From: Methylophaga sp.
Lineage (GTDB): Bacteria; Pseudomonadota; Gammaproteobacteria; Nitrosococcales; Methylophagaceae
Length of the DNA: 64,000 nucleotides
Assembly (NCBI GenBank): GCA_002706095.1
Contig: PAJP01000004.1
Span: 53,062 to 117,061 of the forward strand
Direction: 5' to 3'
How positions within the stretch are numbered: the first letter of the stretch is position 1; each line of letters starts with the position of its first letter. The notes beneath the pieces are model-generated. The model was not told the DNA's origin. It worked only from the letters and a program-made list of their open reading frames with translations, and did no database searches. Positions 56,245-64,000 of the stretch are shown here, one piece after another. The position numbers and the translations under genes were made by a program.

Positions 56245-57534
56245 ATGCAATGGGATAATTGGCGACTGCTAACGCTTGTCAGTCTGGCAGGTTTTGTTGG
56301 GCTTTTGTTTGGTCAAATGATGGCTTTTATGTTTGTGGCCTCTTTGGCTTACGCTTTGTGGCTGCAGCATAATTGGTACAAACTCTGGTATTGGTTACAA
56401 AAACCTAAAAAGCGGCGCTCCCCCAGTGCGGAAGGCGTGATTGATGATGTTTGTCGTCAAATAGAACAAATGCGCCAACAAAACAGCAATCGCAAGAAAA
56501 AAATGACTGATTACCTCAAGCGGTTTCAGTCGGCTACCGCTGCCTTACCTGATGGCATTGTTGTTCTTGGTGAATATGGTGAGGTGGATTGGGCAAATCA
56601 GGCCGCCCGGGAATTATTAGGTGTGCGCTGGCCGCGTGATAATCATGTCAGGATTAATAATCTGATTCGCGAGCCTGCTTTTCAACAGCTTCTGGAAAAT
56701 CATATTCATCTGGGCGGCACAGCAACAGTCAAATCACCCCTAAACGAAGATATTCAACTAGAGGTGAAATTAGTCAACTACATGGGATCAGGCCGGTTAT
56801 TGATTGCTCGTGATATCACCCAAACAATCAAGCTACAGCGAATGCGGCGTGACTTTGTTGCCAATGTATCGCATGAACTAAAAACCCCGTTAACGGTATT
56901 GCGTGGATACCTAGAAGCATTCACAGAGGACACAGATTCGGAGCAGTGGAAGATGGCCCTCCCTGCTATGCGCCAGCAGAGTGAGCGCATGCATATGATG
57001 ATCAAAGATTTATTGGTACTGTCGCAACTGGAAACAGGGGAGAAGTCCTTACGCAGAGTGCCAACGGATGTTGAAAAATTACTGCATTCAATTATCGAAG
57101 ATGCCAAAGCATTGGAGCACTTTCATGACCATCAATTTAGCCTTAACCTAGAAACTGATAAATGGCTTGTGTGTGATTTAGGTGAAGTACGCAGCGCAGT
57201 ATCAAATCTGGTCTTCAATGCTGTGAAATACACACCAGCAGGCTGCTCAGTGACACTGAGTTGGCGTGAAACTGACAATGGTGTGTGCATTGAGGTGGCT
57301 GATGAAGGGGAAGGGATTGCCGCTCATCATCTGGAGCGGTTAACAGAACGATTCTATCGTGTTGATAAAGGTCGAAGTAGTGACGCGGGTGGCACAGGAC
57401 TTGGGCTCGCCATAGTAAAACATGTACTTCAGCGGCACGGTGCCAAGCTCATCATCAATAGTGAGCTTGGTAAGGGTAGCAGCTTTAAGTGCTGTTTCCC
57501 TGAAACGTCTGCGGTGGAGAAAATTCCGGTCTAA
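56245..57534 (+). CDS. phoR: Phosphate regulon sensor histidine kinase PhoR
   Basis: A 429-residue sensor kinase. Two N-terminal membrane helices (about 7-26 and 28-42) with almost no periplasmic loop, then a basic linker, a PAS domain (about 90-195), the H-box NVSHELKTPLTVLRGYLE with phospho-histidine H210, and an HATPase domain with the GGTGLGLAIVKHVL G-box. As usual for PhoR it lacks a sensor domain outside the cell and would read the state of Pst/PhoU. Part of the phoB-phoR operon. Confidence 0.96.
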   Translation: MQWDNWRLLTLVSLAGFVGLLFGQMMAFMFVASLAYALWLQHNWYKLWYWLQKPKKRRSPSAEGVIDDVCRQIEQMRQQNSNRKKKMTDYLKRFQSATAALPDGIVVLGEYGEVDWANQAARELLGVRWPRDNHVRINNLIREPAFQQLLENHIHLGGTATVKSPLNEDIQLEVKLVNYMGSGRLLIARDITQTIKLQRMRRDFVANVSHELKTPLTVLRGYLEAFTEDTDSEQWKMALPAMRQQSERMHMMIKDLLVLSQLETGEKSLRRVPTDVEKLLHSIIEDAKALEHFHDHQFSLNLETDKWLVCDLGEVRSAVSNLVFNAVKYTPAGCSVTLSWRETDNGVCIEVADEGEGIAAHHLERLTERFYRVDKGRSSDAGGTGLGLAIVKHVLQRHGAKLIINSELGKGSSFKCCFPETSAVEKIPV

Positions 57535-57561
57535 GTCGCTGGCAAGTAAACAATATTGCCG

Positions 57562-57617
57562 TTGTAACACAGTTGTCATATTACTTTCATATGCTTGTCA
57601 CACGAAAAACTCATACT
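57562..57617 (+). promoter_or_regulatory. Tandem Pho boxes and -10 element of pstS
   Basis: Four 7-bp repeats in exact 11-bp register: TTGTAAC (57562), TTGTCAT (57573), CTTTCAT (57584), TTGTCAC (57595), i.e. two Pho boxes side by side. A -10 CATACT (57612-57617) starts 10 bases after the last repeat. Transcription would begin about 50 bases before pstS. Confidence 0.82.
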
Positions 57618-57677
57618 ACCTAGCGCTTACGTTAATAACGTTGCTTTTTTTCTTATAATCTTTGGGAGTTGAACACT

Positions 57678-58634
57678 ATGTTCAAGAAAAACCTTGCTCT
57701 GCTAGGTGCTGCAATGACAATGGCTTTCTCGCCGCTGACATTTGCGGGTGATGTCGATCCTGCTTTACCTGACTATGAAAAAGTGAGTGGTATTTCAGGT
57801 AGCTTGTCGAGTGTTGGTTCAGACACGTTGGCGAATTTGATGACCATGTGGGCCGAAGAGTTCAAACGTGAATATCCAAATGTCAGTATTCAAATTCAGG
57901 CTGCGGGTTCTTCAACAGCGCCACCTGCCTTGACTGAAGGCACGTCTAATTTTGGTCCAATGAGCCGTAAAATGAAAGACAAAGAAGACGCGGCTTTTGA
58001 AGCGAAATATGGTTATAAAGCAACGCCAATTCGTGTGGCAATTGATGCGCTGGCTGTGTATGTACACAAAGACAACCCAATCGATGGTCTGACAATTCCT
58101 CAAGTTGATGCGATTTTCTCTGCAACACGTACATGTGGTTATCCAGAAGACATCACTAACTGGAGTCAGTTAGGTCAGGATTTAGGTAATATTCAGTTAT
58201 ACGGACGTAACTCAGTTTCTGGTACATACGGTTATTTTAAAGATAATGCGCTTTGTAAAGGTGACTACAAAAACAGTGTGAATGAGCAGCCAGGTTCTGC
58301 TTCTGTTGTTCAAGGTGTGACTAAATCACTGAACGGTATCGGTTACTCAGGTATTGGTTATAAAACGTCTGGCGTTAAGGCTCTGGCATTAGCAAAAGAA
58401 GAAGGTGGCAAAATGACACCAGCTACATTAGACAATGCAGCTAATGGTTCATACCCGCTTTCACGTTACCTGTACGTTTACATCAACAAAGCGCCTAACA
58501 AACCTTTGGCACCAATTGATCGTGAATTCGTTAAAATGATTTTGTCTAAAGTGGGTCAAAAAGTAGTCGTCAAAGATGGCTATATTCCACTTCCAGATGC
58601 CGTTGTTGAAAAAGAATTGCAAAAGCTGCAATAG
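57678..58634 (+). CDS. pstS: Phosphate ABC transporter substrate-binding protein
   Basis: The periplasmic phosphate-binding protein of the Pst system. It has 318 residues with a signal peptide (about 1-24, ending TFAG). The phosphate-binding segments [25 protein letters not shown] and [13 protein letters not shown] are seen. The ATG at 57678 is placed about 10 bases after GGGAG; the TTG at 57669 would sit on the ribosome site. Preceded by tandem Pho boxes; followed by a terminator before pstC. Confidence 0.95.
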   Translation: MFKKNLALLGAAMTMAFSPLTFAGDVDPALPDYEKVSGISGSLSSVGSDTLANLMTMWAEEFKREYPNVSIQIQAAGSSTAPPALTEGTSNFGPMSRKMKDKEDAAFEAKYGYKATPIRVAIDALAVYVHKDNPIDGLTIPQVDAIFSATRTCGYPEDITNWSQLGQDLGNIQLYGRNSVSGTYGYFKDNALCKGDYKNSVNEQPGSASVVQGVTKSLNGIGYSGIGYKTSGVKALALAKEEGGKMTPATLDNAANGSYPLSRYLYVYINKAPNKPLAPIDREFVKMILSKVGQKVVVKDGYIPLPDAVVEKELQKLQ

Positions 58635-58661
58635 AGCAAGCCTTTGCAGATACGAGAGAAG

Positions 58662-58687
58662 CGCCCCGTTTTTACGGGGCGTTTTTT
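58662..58687 (+). terminator. Terminator between pstS and pstC
   Basis: CGCCCCGT/ACGGGGCG stem, TTTT loop, then T6. It should end most transcripts after pstS, letting only part read on into pstCAB. Confidence 0.9.
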
Positions 58688-58770
58688 CTAAATTTATCGC
58701 TAAATACACTCCAAATCAGTATGTTTAGCAATGAAGAAAGCAAAAAAATAAACTTAAGTGGTATGGCTAG

Positions 58771-61041
58771 ATGCAAGAACAAACAGTCGAGAATAGTGTA
58801 TTACCAGCGCCTGGTTCCAAGGTAGCAAAGCGCCGCCGTGCCTGGCGTGAAACCAAAGACCGCGTAGCCAAATATGGCGTGGCGGTAGGTGGTATATCGG
58901 TCATCCTCGCCATTGTGCTGATTTTCTTCTATCTACTTTATGTTGTGATGCCGTTATTCCAAGGCGCCAGCCTCAACACGGAAGCTACCTATCACAGCGA
59001 TACAAAGCAGCCAGTGTTTTTATCCTTGAATGAATACAACACCGTGGCCATGGCAGTGAATGGTGATGGTGGTGTCCGTTTTTTTGAGGCAAAAAACGGC
59101 AAGACGATGAATGAAGTCAGCTTGCCTCTGGAAGGAAAAGTAATCAGTAGCGTCAGTGCCGGCGCAGCCACTACCGGAGTATTCAGTTATGGCTTTGCTG
59201 ATGGCCATGCTTTAGTGTTCAAAGAGCGTTATAAGGTCACGTATCCAACCGGAACACAGCGAGTAATTGTGCCTGAAATCACTTATCCGCTGGGTGAAAA
59301 GCATCTCCTTATAGATGCTCAGGGTCAGGCGATTGATTTACTCTCCGTTCAGAGTTACGAAGATAAAACGACTTTTGCCGCTTACACTGAAGACAAACGT
59401 TTAGTTTTAAAACGTTTTGAAAAAGAAGCTAATTTTCTTGATGACACACAGTTCACTATCAAGGAAGAGGCACATGAGATTGTGGTTGAAGGCGCTAGTC
59501 AGCTGACTAAGGTTAAGCTCGATATTGATCAGCGTGAACTTTATCTGGTCGATGATAAAGGGTTTGTTTATTACTACGACGTACAGAATCTCAATAAGCC
59601 ACGACTGATTCAGAAAATCAAAGCCGTACCGACAGGGGTCGATATCACTAGCTTTGAGTTCCTCACGGGCGGTATTTCAGTCCTGATAGGTCGTAGTGAC
59701 GGTCAGATTGATCAATGGTTTCCTGTCAGAGACAAAGACAATAACTACACATTACATAATGTGCGTAGTTTCGATGCACAAAGCAGTCCGATTATTGCCA
59801 TCGCACCAGAACAGGCCCGTAAAGGCTTTGTCACGCTGGATGAGAGCGGCCACTTAGGTATTTACCACACTACCGCTCATCGCACGCTACTGGTTGAGCC
59901 TTATGTTGATAATAATGCCGTTATTGCTTTATCACCTCGGGCCAATGGTCTTATCAGCTTCACCAATAAAGGTGATGTCAGGTTGCTGGATATTGATAAT
60001 GAACATCCTGATATCTCATGGCATTCCTTATGGGAGAAAGTCTGGTATGAAAGCCGTGATAAACCAGAATATATTTGGCAGTCCTCTTCGGCCAGTAATG
60101 ACTTCGAACCTAAATTCAGTTTAACGCCGCTAACCTTCGGCACCATTAAGGCTGCTTTCTACGCGATGCTGGTGGCAGTGCCACTCGCTATCATGGGCGC
60201 TATTTTCACTGCTTATTTCATGTCGCCACGGATGCGCAGCTTTGTGAAACCGACTATTGAAATAATGGAGGCATTACCAACCGTTATTTTAGGGTTTTTA
60301 GCGGGCCTCTGGTTAGCCCCATTGGTCGAAGATCAACTACCGGGTGTTTTTACCTTACTGTTTATGTTGCCCATCATGATTATTTTGACCGCCTGGGGCT
60401 GGACGAAACTTCCCAAGCACTGGCGTGAGCGTATCCCGGATGGTTGGGAGCCTGCGATCTTAATTCCTATCGTGCTGCTGGTGGGGTATGTCTCCATGGC
60501 TTCAAGTGGCGCAATTGAATTATGGTTATTTGATGGCAATATGCCGCAATTCCTGAATGAAATGGGTATTGATTATGACCAACGAAATTCATTAGTTGTG
60601 GGCTTGGTGATGGGCTTCGCTGTCATTCCAACCATCTTTTCAATTACTGAAGACGCTATTTTTGGTGTACCAAAGCATTTAACTATTGGTTCTTTAGCGC
60701 TAGGTGCCACGCCATGGCAAACCATGACACGTGTGGTGCTGCTAACCGCCAGCCCTGGTATTTTCTCGGCGGTGATGATTGGTCTAGGACGTGCTGTAGG
60801 TGAAACCATGATCGTGTTGATGGCCACCGGTAACACACCAATTATGGATTTTAATATTTTCGAGGGGTTCCGAGCGCTTTCAGCCAATATTGCTGTAGAA
60901 ATGCCCGAGGCAGAAGTCGCCAGCTCGCATTATCGGGTTCTGTTCCTGGCCGCATTAGTGTTGTTTTTAGCAACGTTTGTTCTGAATACTGTTGCTGAAG
61001 TAGTGCGTCAGCGTTTACGTAATAAATACAGTTCGCTGTAG
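58771..61041 (+). CDS. pstC: Phosphate ABC transporter permease PstC (long form)
   Basis: A membrane permease of the Pst system, 756 residues against about 320 in E. coli. After a basic N-terminus and a helix (about 38-65) comes a region of about 390 residues without membrane helices, with WD-like beta-repeats (repeated hydrophobic strands and GDVRLLD-type turns). From about 455 onwards follows the normal six-helix permease domain with the EAA-type loop GSLALGATPWQTMTRVVL. Long PstC forms are known in Pseudomonas and relatives. Preceded by a pstS terminator and followed after 11 bases by pstA. Confidence 0.94.
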   Translation: MQEQTVENSVLPAPGSKVAKRRRAWRETKDRVAKYGVAVGGISVILAIVLIFFYLLYVVMPLFQGASLNTEATYHSDTKQPVFLSLNEYNTVAMAVNGDGGVRFFEAKNGKTMNEVSLPLEGKVISSVSAGAATTGVFSYGFADGHALVFKERYKVTYPTGTQRVIVPEITYPLGEKHLLIDAQGQAIDLLSVQSYEDKTTFAAYTEDKRLVLKRFEKEANFLDDTQFTIKEEAHEIVVEGASQLTKVKLDIDQRELYLVDDKGFVYYYDVQNLNKPRLIQKIKAVPTGVDITSFEFLTGGISVLIGRSDGQIDQWFPVRDKDNNYTLHNVRSFDAQSSPIIAIAPEQARKGFVTLDESGHLGIYHTTAHRTLLVEPYVDNNAVIALSPRANGLISFTNKGDVRLLDIDNEHPDISWHSLWEKVWYESRDKPEYIWQSSSASNDFEPKFSLTPLTFGTIKAAFYAMLVAVPLAIMGAIFTAYFMSPRMRSFVKPTIEIMEALPTVILGFLAGLWLAPLVEDQLPGVFTLLFMLPIMIILTAWGWTKLPKHWRERIPDGWEPAILIPIVLLVGYVSMASSGAIELWLFDGNMPQFLNEMGIDYDQRNSLVVGLVMGFAVIPTIFSITEDAIFGVPKHLTIGSLALGATPWQTMTRVVLLTASPGIFSAVMIGLGRAVGETMIVLMATGNTPIMDFNIFEGFRALSANIAVEMPEAEVASSHYRVLFLAALVLFLATFVLNTVAEVVRQRLRNKYSSL

Positions 61042-61052
61042 TAGGAAATAGG

Positions 61053-62726
61053 ATGAAACAACGTTCTTCAATGAAAATCTGGTTTGATAGCGGTAAACCC
61101 TGGGTCTGGTTAAACGCTGGTGCTGTCAGTATCAGTCTGGTCATGGTAGTGGGGTTAATTGGTCTTATCGCTGTGCGTGGATTAAGTCATTTCTGGCCTG
61201 CTGATATTGTCGAGCTGACGTATGTCGAGCCCGGCGAAGAAAAAGTCATGTTAGTAGGGGAGCGGGTTGATCATGAAACTGTGCCAGCAGCACGGTTAGC
61301 ACTATCTGGTGTGCATTTACCCGAAGGACAAGAAACAGCGAATCGTACTTTATTAAAAATCGGTAACCGTGACTTTTTTGGGCTCGACTTTCGCTGGATT
61401 AATGATCCCTGGATAGCTGATACTCAAAAACCTGCGGGACTGATGTCAATAGAACGTCGCGAGTGGGGTAATTTCTATGGCTACCTTGTGAATGTGAAGC
61501 AACAAGGTGAAATTGTTGCGGAGGGTGAGCAAGCCTGGGATGAGTTTCAGACCCGACTGGCTCGCAGTAATGCTTTATTCAGCAAAATAAAAGAGATTGA
61601 AAAATCGGAGATTGGCAAAATCAATCATGGTCTTGAAGAGCTTCGGATTGATGAACGGCGTCTGGAACTGAATGACGTTGAAAAAGGTAGCCAGCCTTAT
61701 TTAGAAATAGAAGAAGAGCGCCAACAACTCAATGCACGGTATGCAAAAATCCGTGTGGAGCTGGATGAACTCTATACAGGACTGAACCGGGATCAGATTA
61801 CCGTCAGGATTGCTGATGGTCGTGAAGCAGACATTCCCATGGCAAAAATTGTTCAGGCCTATAAACCCAATGCCATGACGACACTGCAAAAATTGGGACA
61901 ATATTTCCATAATGCCTGGGAGTTTGTGTCTGGTGAGCCTCGTGAGGCCAATACAGAAGGCGGTATTTTTCCGGCTATTTTTGGCACAGTCATGATGGTG
62001 ATGATTATGTCAGTCTTAGTTACACCGTTTGGCGTTATTGCCGCTGTTTATTTGAAGGAATATGCCAGACAGGGCGCAGTAGTTCGACTTATTCGGATTG
62101 CTGTGAATAATCTCGCCGGTGTGCCGTCGATTGTTTACGGTGTTTTCGGTCTAGGCTTTTTTGTCTATTTTATCGGTGGCAGTGTGGATGAGCTGTTCTT
62201 CCAGGCAAAATTGCCTTCACCCACATTTGGCTCACCAGGCTTATTATGGGCATCGCTGACATTAGCGATTTTGACAGTACCAGTCGTGATTGTGGCGACA
62301 GAAGAAGGCTTGTCACGTATTCCTAGAGCAATTCGCGAGGGTAGCCTGGCTCTAGGGGCAACTAAGGCTGAGACCTTGTGGCGGACTGTATTACCAATGG
62401 CTGCACCAGCCATGATGACCGGATTGATTTTAGCCGTAGCGCGAGCGGCTGGTGAGGTTGCACCACTTATGATGGTAGGGGTAGTGAAACTGGCGCCGTC
62501 ATTGGCGATTGATAATATCGCGCCCTACCTGCATTTAGATCGTCAGTTCATGCATTTGGGGTTCCATATCTACGATGTAGGGTTCCAAAGCCCTAACGTT
62601 GAGGCCGCCAGACCGTTAGTGTATGCGACCGCCTTTTTATTGGTACTGATAATTGTTGTGCTGAACTTGGCAGCGATTGGTATTCGTAATCGTCTGCGAG
62701 AAACTTATAAAGCAAGTGAGAGTTAA
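61053..62726 (+). CDS. pstA: Phosphate ABC transporter permease PstA (long form)
   Basis: The second Pst permease, 557 residues against about 296 in E. coli. A first helix (about 26-47) is followed by an extended DUF3333-type region of about 230 residues with a coiled coil (about 165-240), then the ordinary permease domain with the EAA loop GSLALGATKAETLWRTVLP. Both permeases carry long extensions in this genome, and the extensions probably interact in the periplasm (inference). pstB follows after 3 bases. Confidence 0.94.
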   Translation: MKQRSSMKIWFDSGKPWVWLNAGAVSISLVMVVGLIGLIAVRGLSHFWPADIVELTYVEPGEEKVMLVGERVDHETVPAARLALSGVHLPEGQETANRTLLKIGNRDFFGLDFRWINDPWIADTQKPAGLMSIERREWGNFYGYLVNVKQQGEIVAEGEQAWDEFQTRLARSNALFSKIKEIEKSEIGKINHGLEELRIDERRLELNDVEKGSQPYLEIEEERQQLNARYAKIRVELDELYTGLNRDQITVRIADGREADIPMAKIVQAYKPNAMTTLQKLGQYFHNAWEFVSGEPREANTEGGIFPAIFGTVMMVMIMSVLVTPFGVIAAVYLKEYARQGAVVRLIRIAVNNLAGVPSIVYGVFGLGFFVYFIGGSVDELFFQAKLPSPTFGSPGLLWASLTLAILTVPVVIVATEEGLSRIPRAIREGSLALGATKAETLWRTVLPMAAPAMMTGLILAVARAAGEVAPLMMVGVVKLAPSLAIDNIAPYLHLDRQFMHLGFHIYDVGFQSPNVEAARPLVYATAFLLVLIIVVLNLAAIGIRNRLRETYKASES

Positions 62727-62729
62727 ACG

Positions 62730-63572
62730 ATGGAAGCAGTGAAAGAACAGAAAAACGTATCACGAGGTATTGATATTGAATCGATGCAACGCGGCCCTCG
62801 TGTGACCCTGGACAATGAAACACTGTGCCTGCAAGTGAAAGATTTCAATCTGTTTTATGGTGATAAGCAAGCATTGCACAACATTAATATGCAGATTCCA
62901 AAGAACCGCGTCACCGCGTTTATTGGTCCAAGTGGTTGTGGTAAGTCTACCTTGTTACGCTGTTTTAACCGCATGAATGATTTGATCGATACTGTTCGGA
63001 TGGATGGCCAGTTATTGCTGGATGATATGGAAATTAATTCACCCTCAGTGAATGTGGCAGACTTACGCCGTCAGGTTGGTATGGTGTTTCAGAAACCCAA
63101 TCCATTCCCTAAATCGATCTATGAAAATGTAGCGTATGGCCTCAGGCTGCAAGGTGTGAATGATCGCTCTACACTGGATAAGGTGGTGGAAAAATCATTA
63201 AAAGGCGCGGCACTTTGGGACGAAGTCAAAGATCGTTTGCATGAGTCAGCAATGGGCATGTCTGGTGGTCAGCAACAACGTTTAGTTATTGCCCGCGCGA
63301 TTGCCATTGAACCCGAGGTTTTATTATTAGATGAGCCGGCGTCAGCATTGGATCCACTCTCTACCTTAAAGATCGAAGAGTTAATCTACGAGCTCAAGGA
63401 GAAGTATACGATTGTGATCGTGACGCATAACATGCAGCAGGCAGCACGCGTTTCAGATTACACCGCCTTTATGTACATGGGCGAATTAATTGAGTTTGGT
63501 GCCACGGATGAGCTCTTTACTAACCCAAGTAAAAAACAAACAGAAGATTATATTACCGGCCGTTATGGTTAA
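62730..63572 (+). CDS. pstB: Phosphate ABC transporter ATP-binding protein
   Basis: The ATPase of the Pst importer. It has 280 residues. The Walker A is GPSGCGKST, the ABC signature MSGGQQQRL and the Walker [13 protein letters not shown] 30-residue N-terminal extension precedes the [15 protein letters not shown] start of the core. phoU follows 21 bases later. Confidence 0.97.
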   Translation: MEAVKEQKNVSRGIDIESMQRGPRVTLDNETLCLQVKDFNLFYGDKQALHNINMQIPKNRVTAFIGPSGCGKSTLLRCFNRMNDLIDTVRMDGQLLLDDMEINSPSVNVADLRRQVGMVFQKPNPFPKSIYENVAYGLRLQGVNDRSTLDKVVEKSLKGAALWDEVKDRLHESAMGMSGGQQQRLVIARAIAIEPEVLLLDEPASALDPLSTLKIEELIYELKEKYTIVIVTHNMQQAARVSDYTAFMYMGELIEFGATDELFTNPSKKQTEDYITGRYG

Positions 63573-63593
63573 TCGGCGCTGAGGAGAGAAGAC

Positions 63594-64000
63594 ATGGTTA
63601 CAACTACTTCCCAACATATTTCGCAACAGTTCGAGAATGAATTACAGGATATCCGTTCTCGCGTGTTAGCGATGGGCGGTCTAGTCGAGCAGCAAGTTCA
63701 TAGTGCAATGGAAGCATTAATTAAAGGTGATGCCGATATCGCTCGTGAAGTGATTGCTAATGACGAAGACGTCAATTTAATGGAAGTGAGCATTGATGAA
63801 GAGTGCATTCAGATTATTGCACTTCGTCAGCCAACGGCAGGGGATTTACGTCTGGTATCAGGCATATTAAAAACCATTACCGATTTAGAACGTATTGGAG
63901 ATGAGTCAGTACGTATTGCCAAAATGGCACTGAATCTGTCTGAAAAGGACCGTCCAAAACACAACTACCGTGAGCTGCAAGCAATGGGTAACCATGTGCG
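63594..64000 (+). CDS. phoU: Phosphate signalling protein PhoU (3' end beyond window)
   Basis: The first 135 codons of PhoU, which links the Pst transporter to PhoR and damps the Pho response. The start is ATG at 63594 with a GAGGAG ribosome site. Recognisable PhoU segments are MGGLVEQQVHSAMEAL, the IALRQPTAGDLR motif and the TDLERIGDESVRIAKMAL motif that holds metal-binding acidic residues. The remaining roughly 100 residues lie beyond base 64000. Confidence 0.95.
   Translation, partial: MVTTTSQHISQQFENELQDIRSRVLAMGGLVEQQVHSAMEALIKGDADIAREVIANDEDVNLMEVSIDEECIQIIALRQPTAGDLRLVSGILKTITDLERIGDESVRIAKMALNLSEKDRPKHNYRELQAMGNHV

Overview
This window looks like chromosomal DNA from a gammaproteobacterium of moderate GC content. 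The evidence is the gene order: dsbD-aroQ-accB-accC-prmA-dusB-fis-purH, hemC-hemD-hemX-hemY divergent from argH, dnaN-dnaA divergent from rpmH-rnpA-yidD-yidC-mnmE, and phoB-phoR-pstS-pstC-pstA-pstB-phoU. A Methylophaga-like marine genus is possible, but no methylotrophy gene is present, so that is a guess. I see no insertion sequence, prophage, CRISPR array, rRNA or tRNA.

Layout. 1-2.4 kb: the end of ethanolamine ammonia-lyase small subunit (eutC, cut by the left edge), an Amt ammonium channel and an unlisted 55-residue membrane peptide, closed by a strong terminator. 2.5-5.2 kb: a DUF3649/PepSY/DUF3325 membrane trio of the kind linked to siderophore-iron uptake. 5.2-12.4 kb: argH facing the haem operon hemCDXY plus a CPA2 antiporter. 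12.4-19.9 kb: an accessory block on the minus strand holding an ethylene-receptor-like diguanylate cyclase, a DUF4174 protein, a DUF3482 GTPase/DUF2868 pair, CbiZ with a VC0807-like membrane protein, and three small envelope or unknown proteins. 20.3-26.8 kb: the dnaA region (no recF or gyrB follows dnaN). 26.8-32.1 kb: LysR/SDR/MFS, a sodium:amino-acid symporter and glyoxalase I. 32.2-38.8 kb: a TetR-controlled RND tripartite efflux operon with a 46-bp perfect palindrome in front of the repressor. 38.8-45.5 kb: DUF2254, erpA, bactofilin, DUF6776, argC and a class I adenylate-cyclase homologue whose nucleotidyltransferase motif is degenerate. 45.5-53.6 kb: the purH-to-dsbD housekeeping block. 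53.6-64 kb: the phosphate regulon, starting with a Pit transporter and running off the right edge inside phoU.

The clearest regulatory picture is in the Pho region. PhoB-type 7-bp repeats at 11-bp spacing sit in front of pit, phoB and pstS. The pstS site has four repeats in register and a -10 element at the expected distance. PhoR/PhoB would therefore drive their own synthesis, the high-affinity Pst system and probably the Pit carrier. A terminator between pstS and pstC probably gives excess binding protein.

The most interesting less-described items are the ethylene-receptor-type sensor fused to GGDEF, the adenylate-cyclase homologue lacking its GS and D-x-D residues, the Pit protein with a long coiled-coil insert, the 46-bp palindrome, the CbiZ/VC0807 pair and the Amt-linked micropeptide. 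Family names are from recognition of the sequences without any database search.
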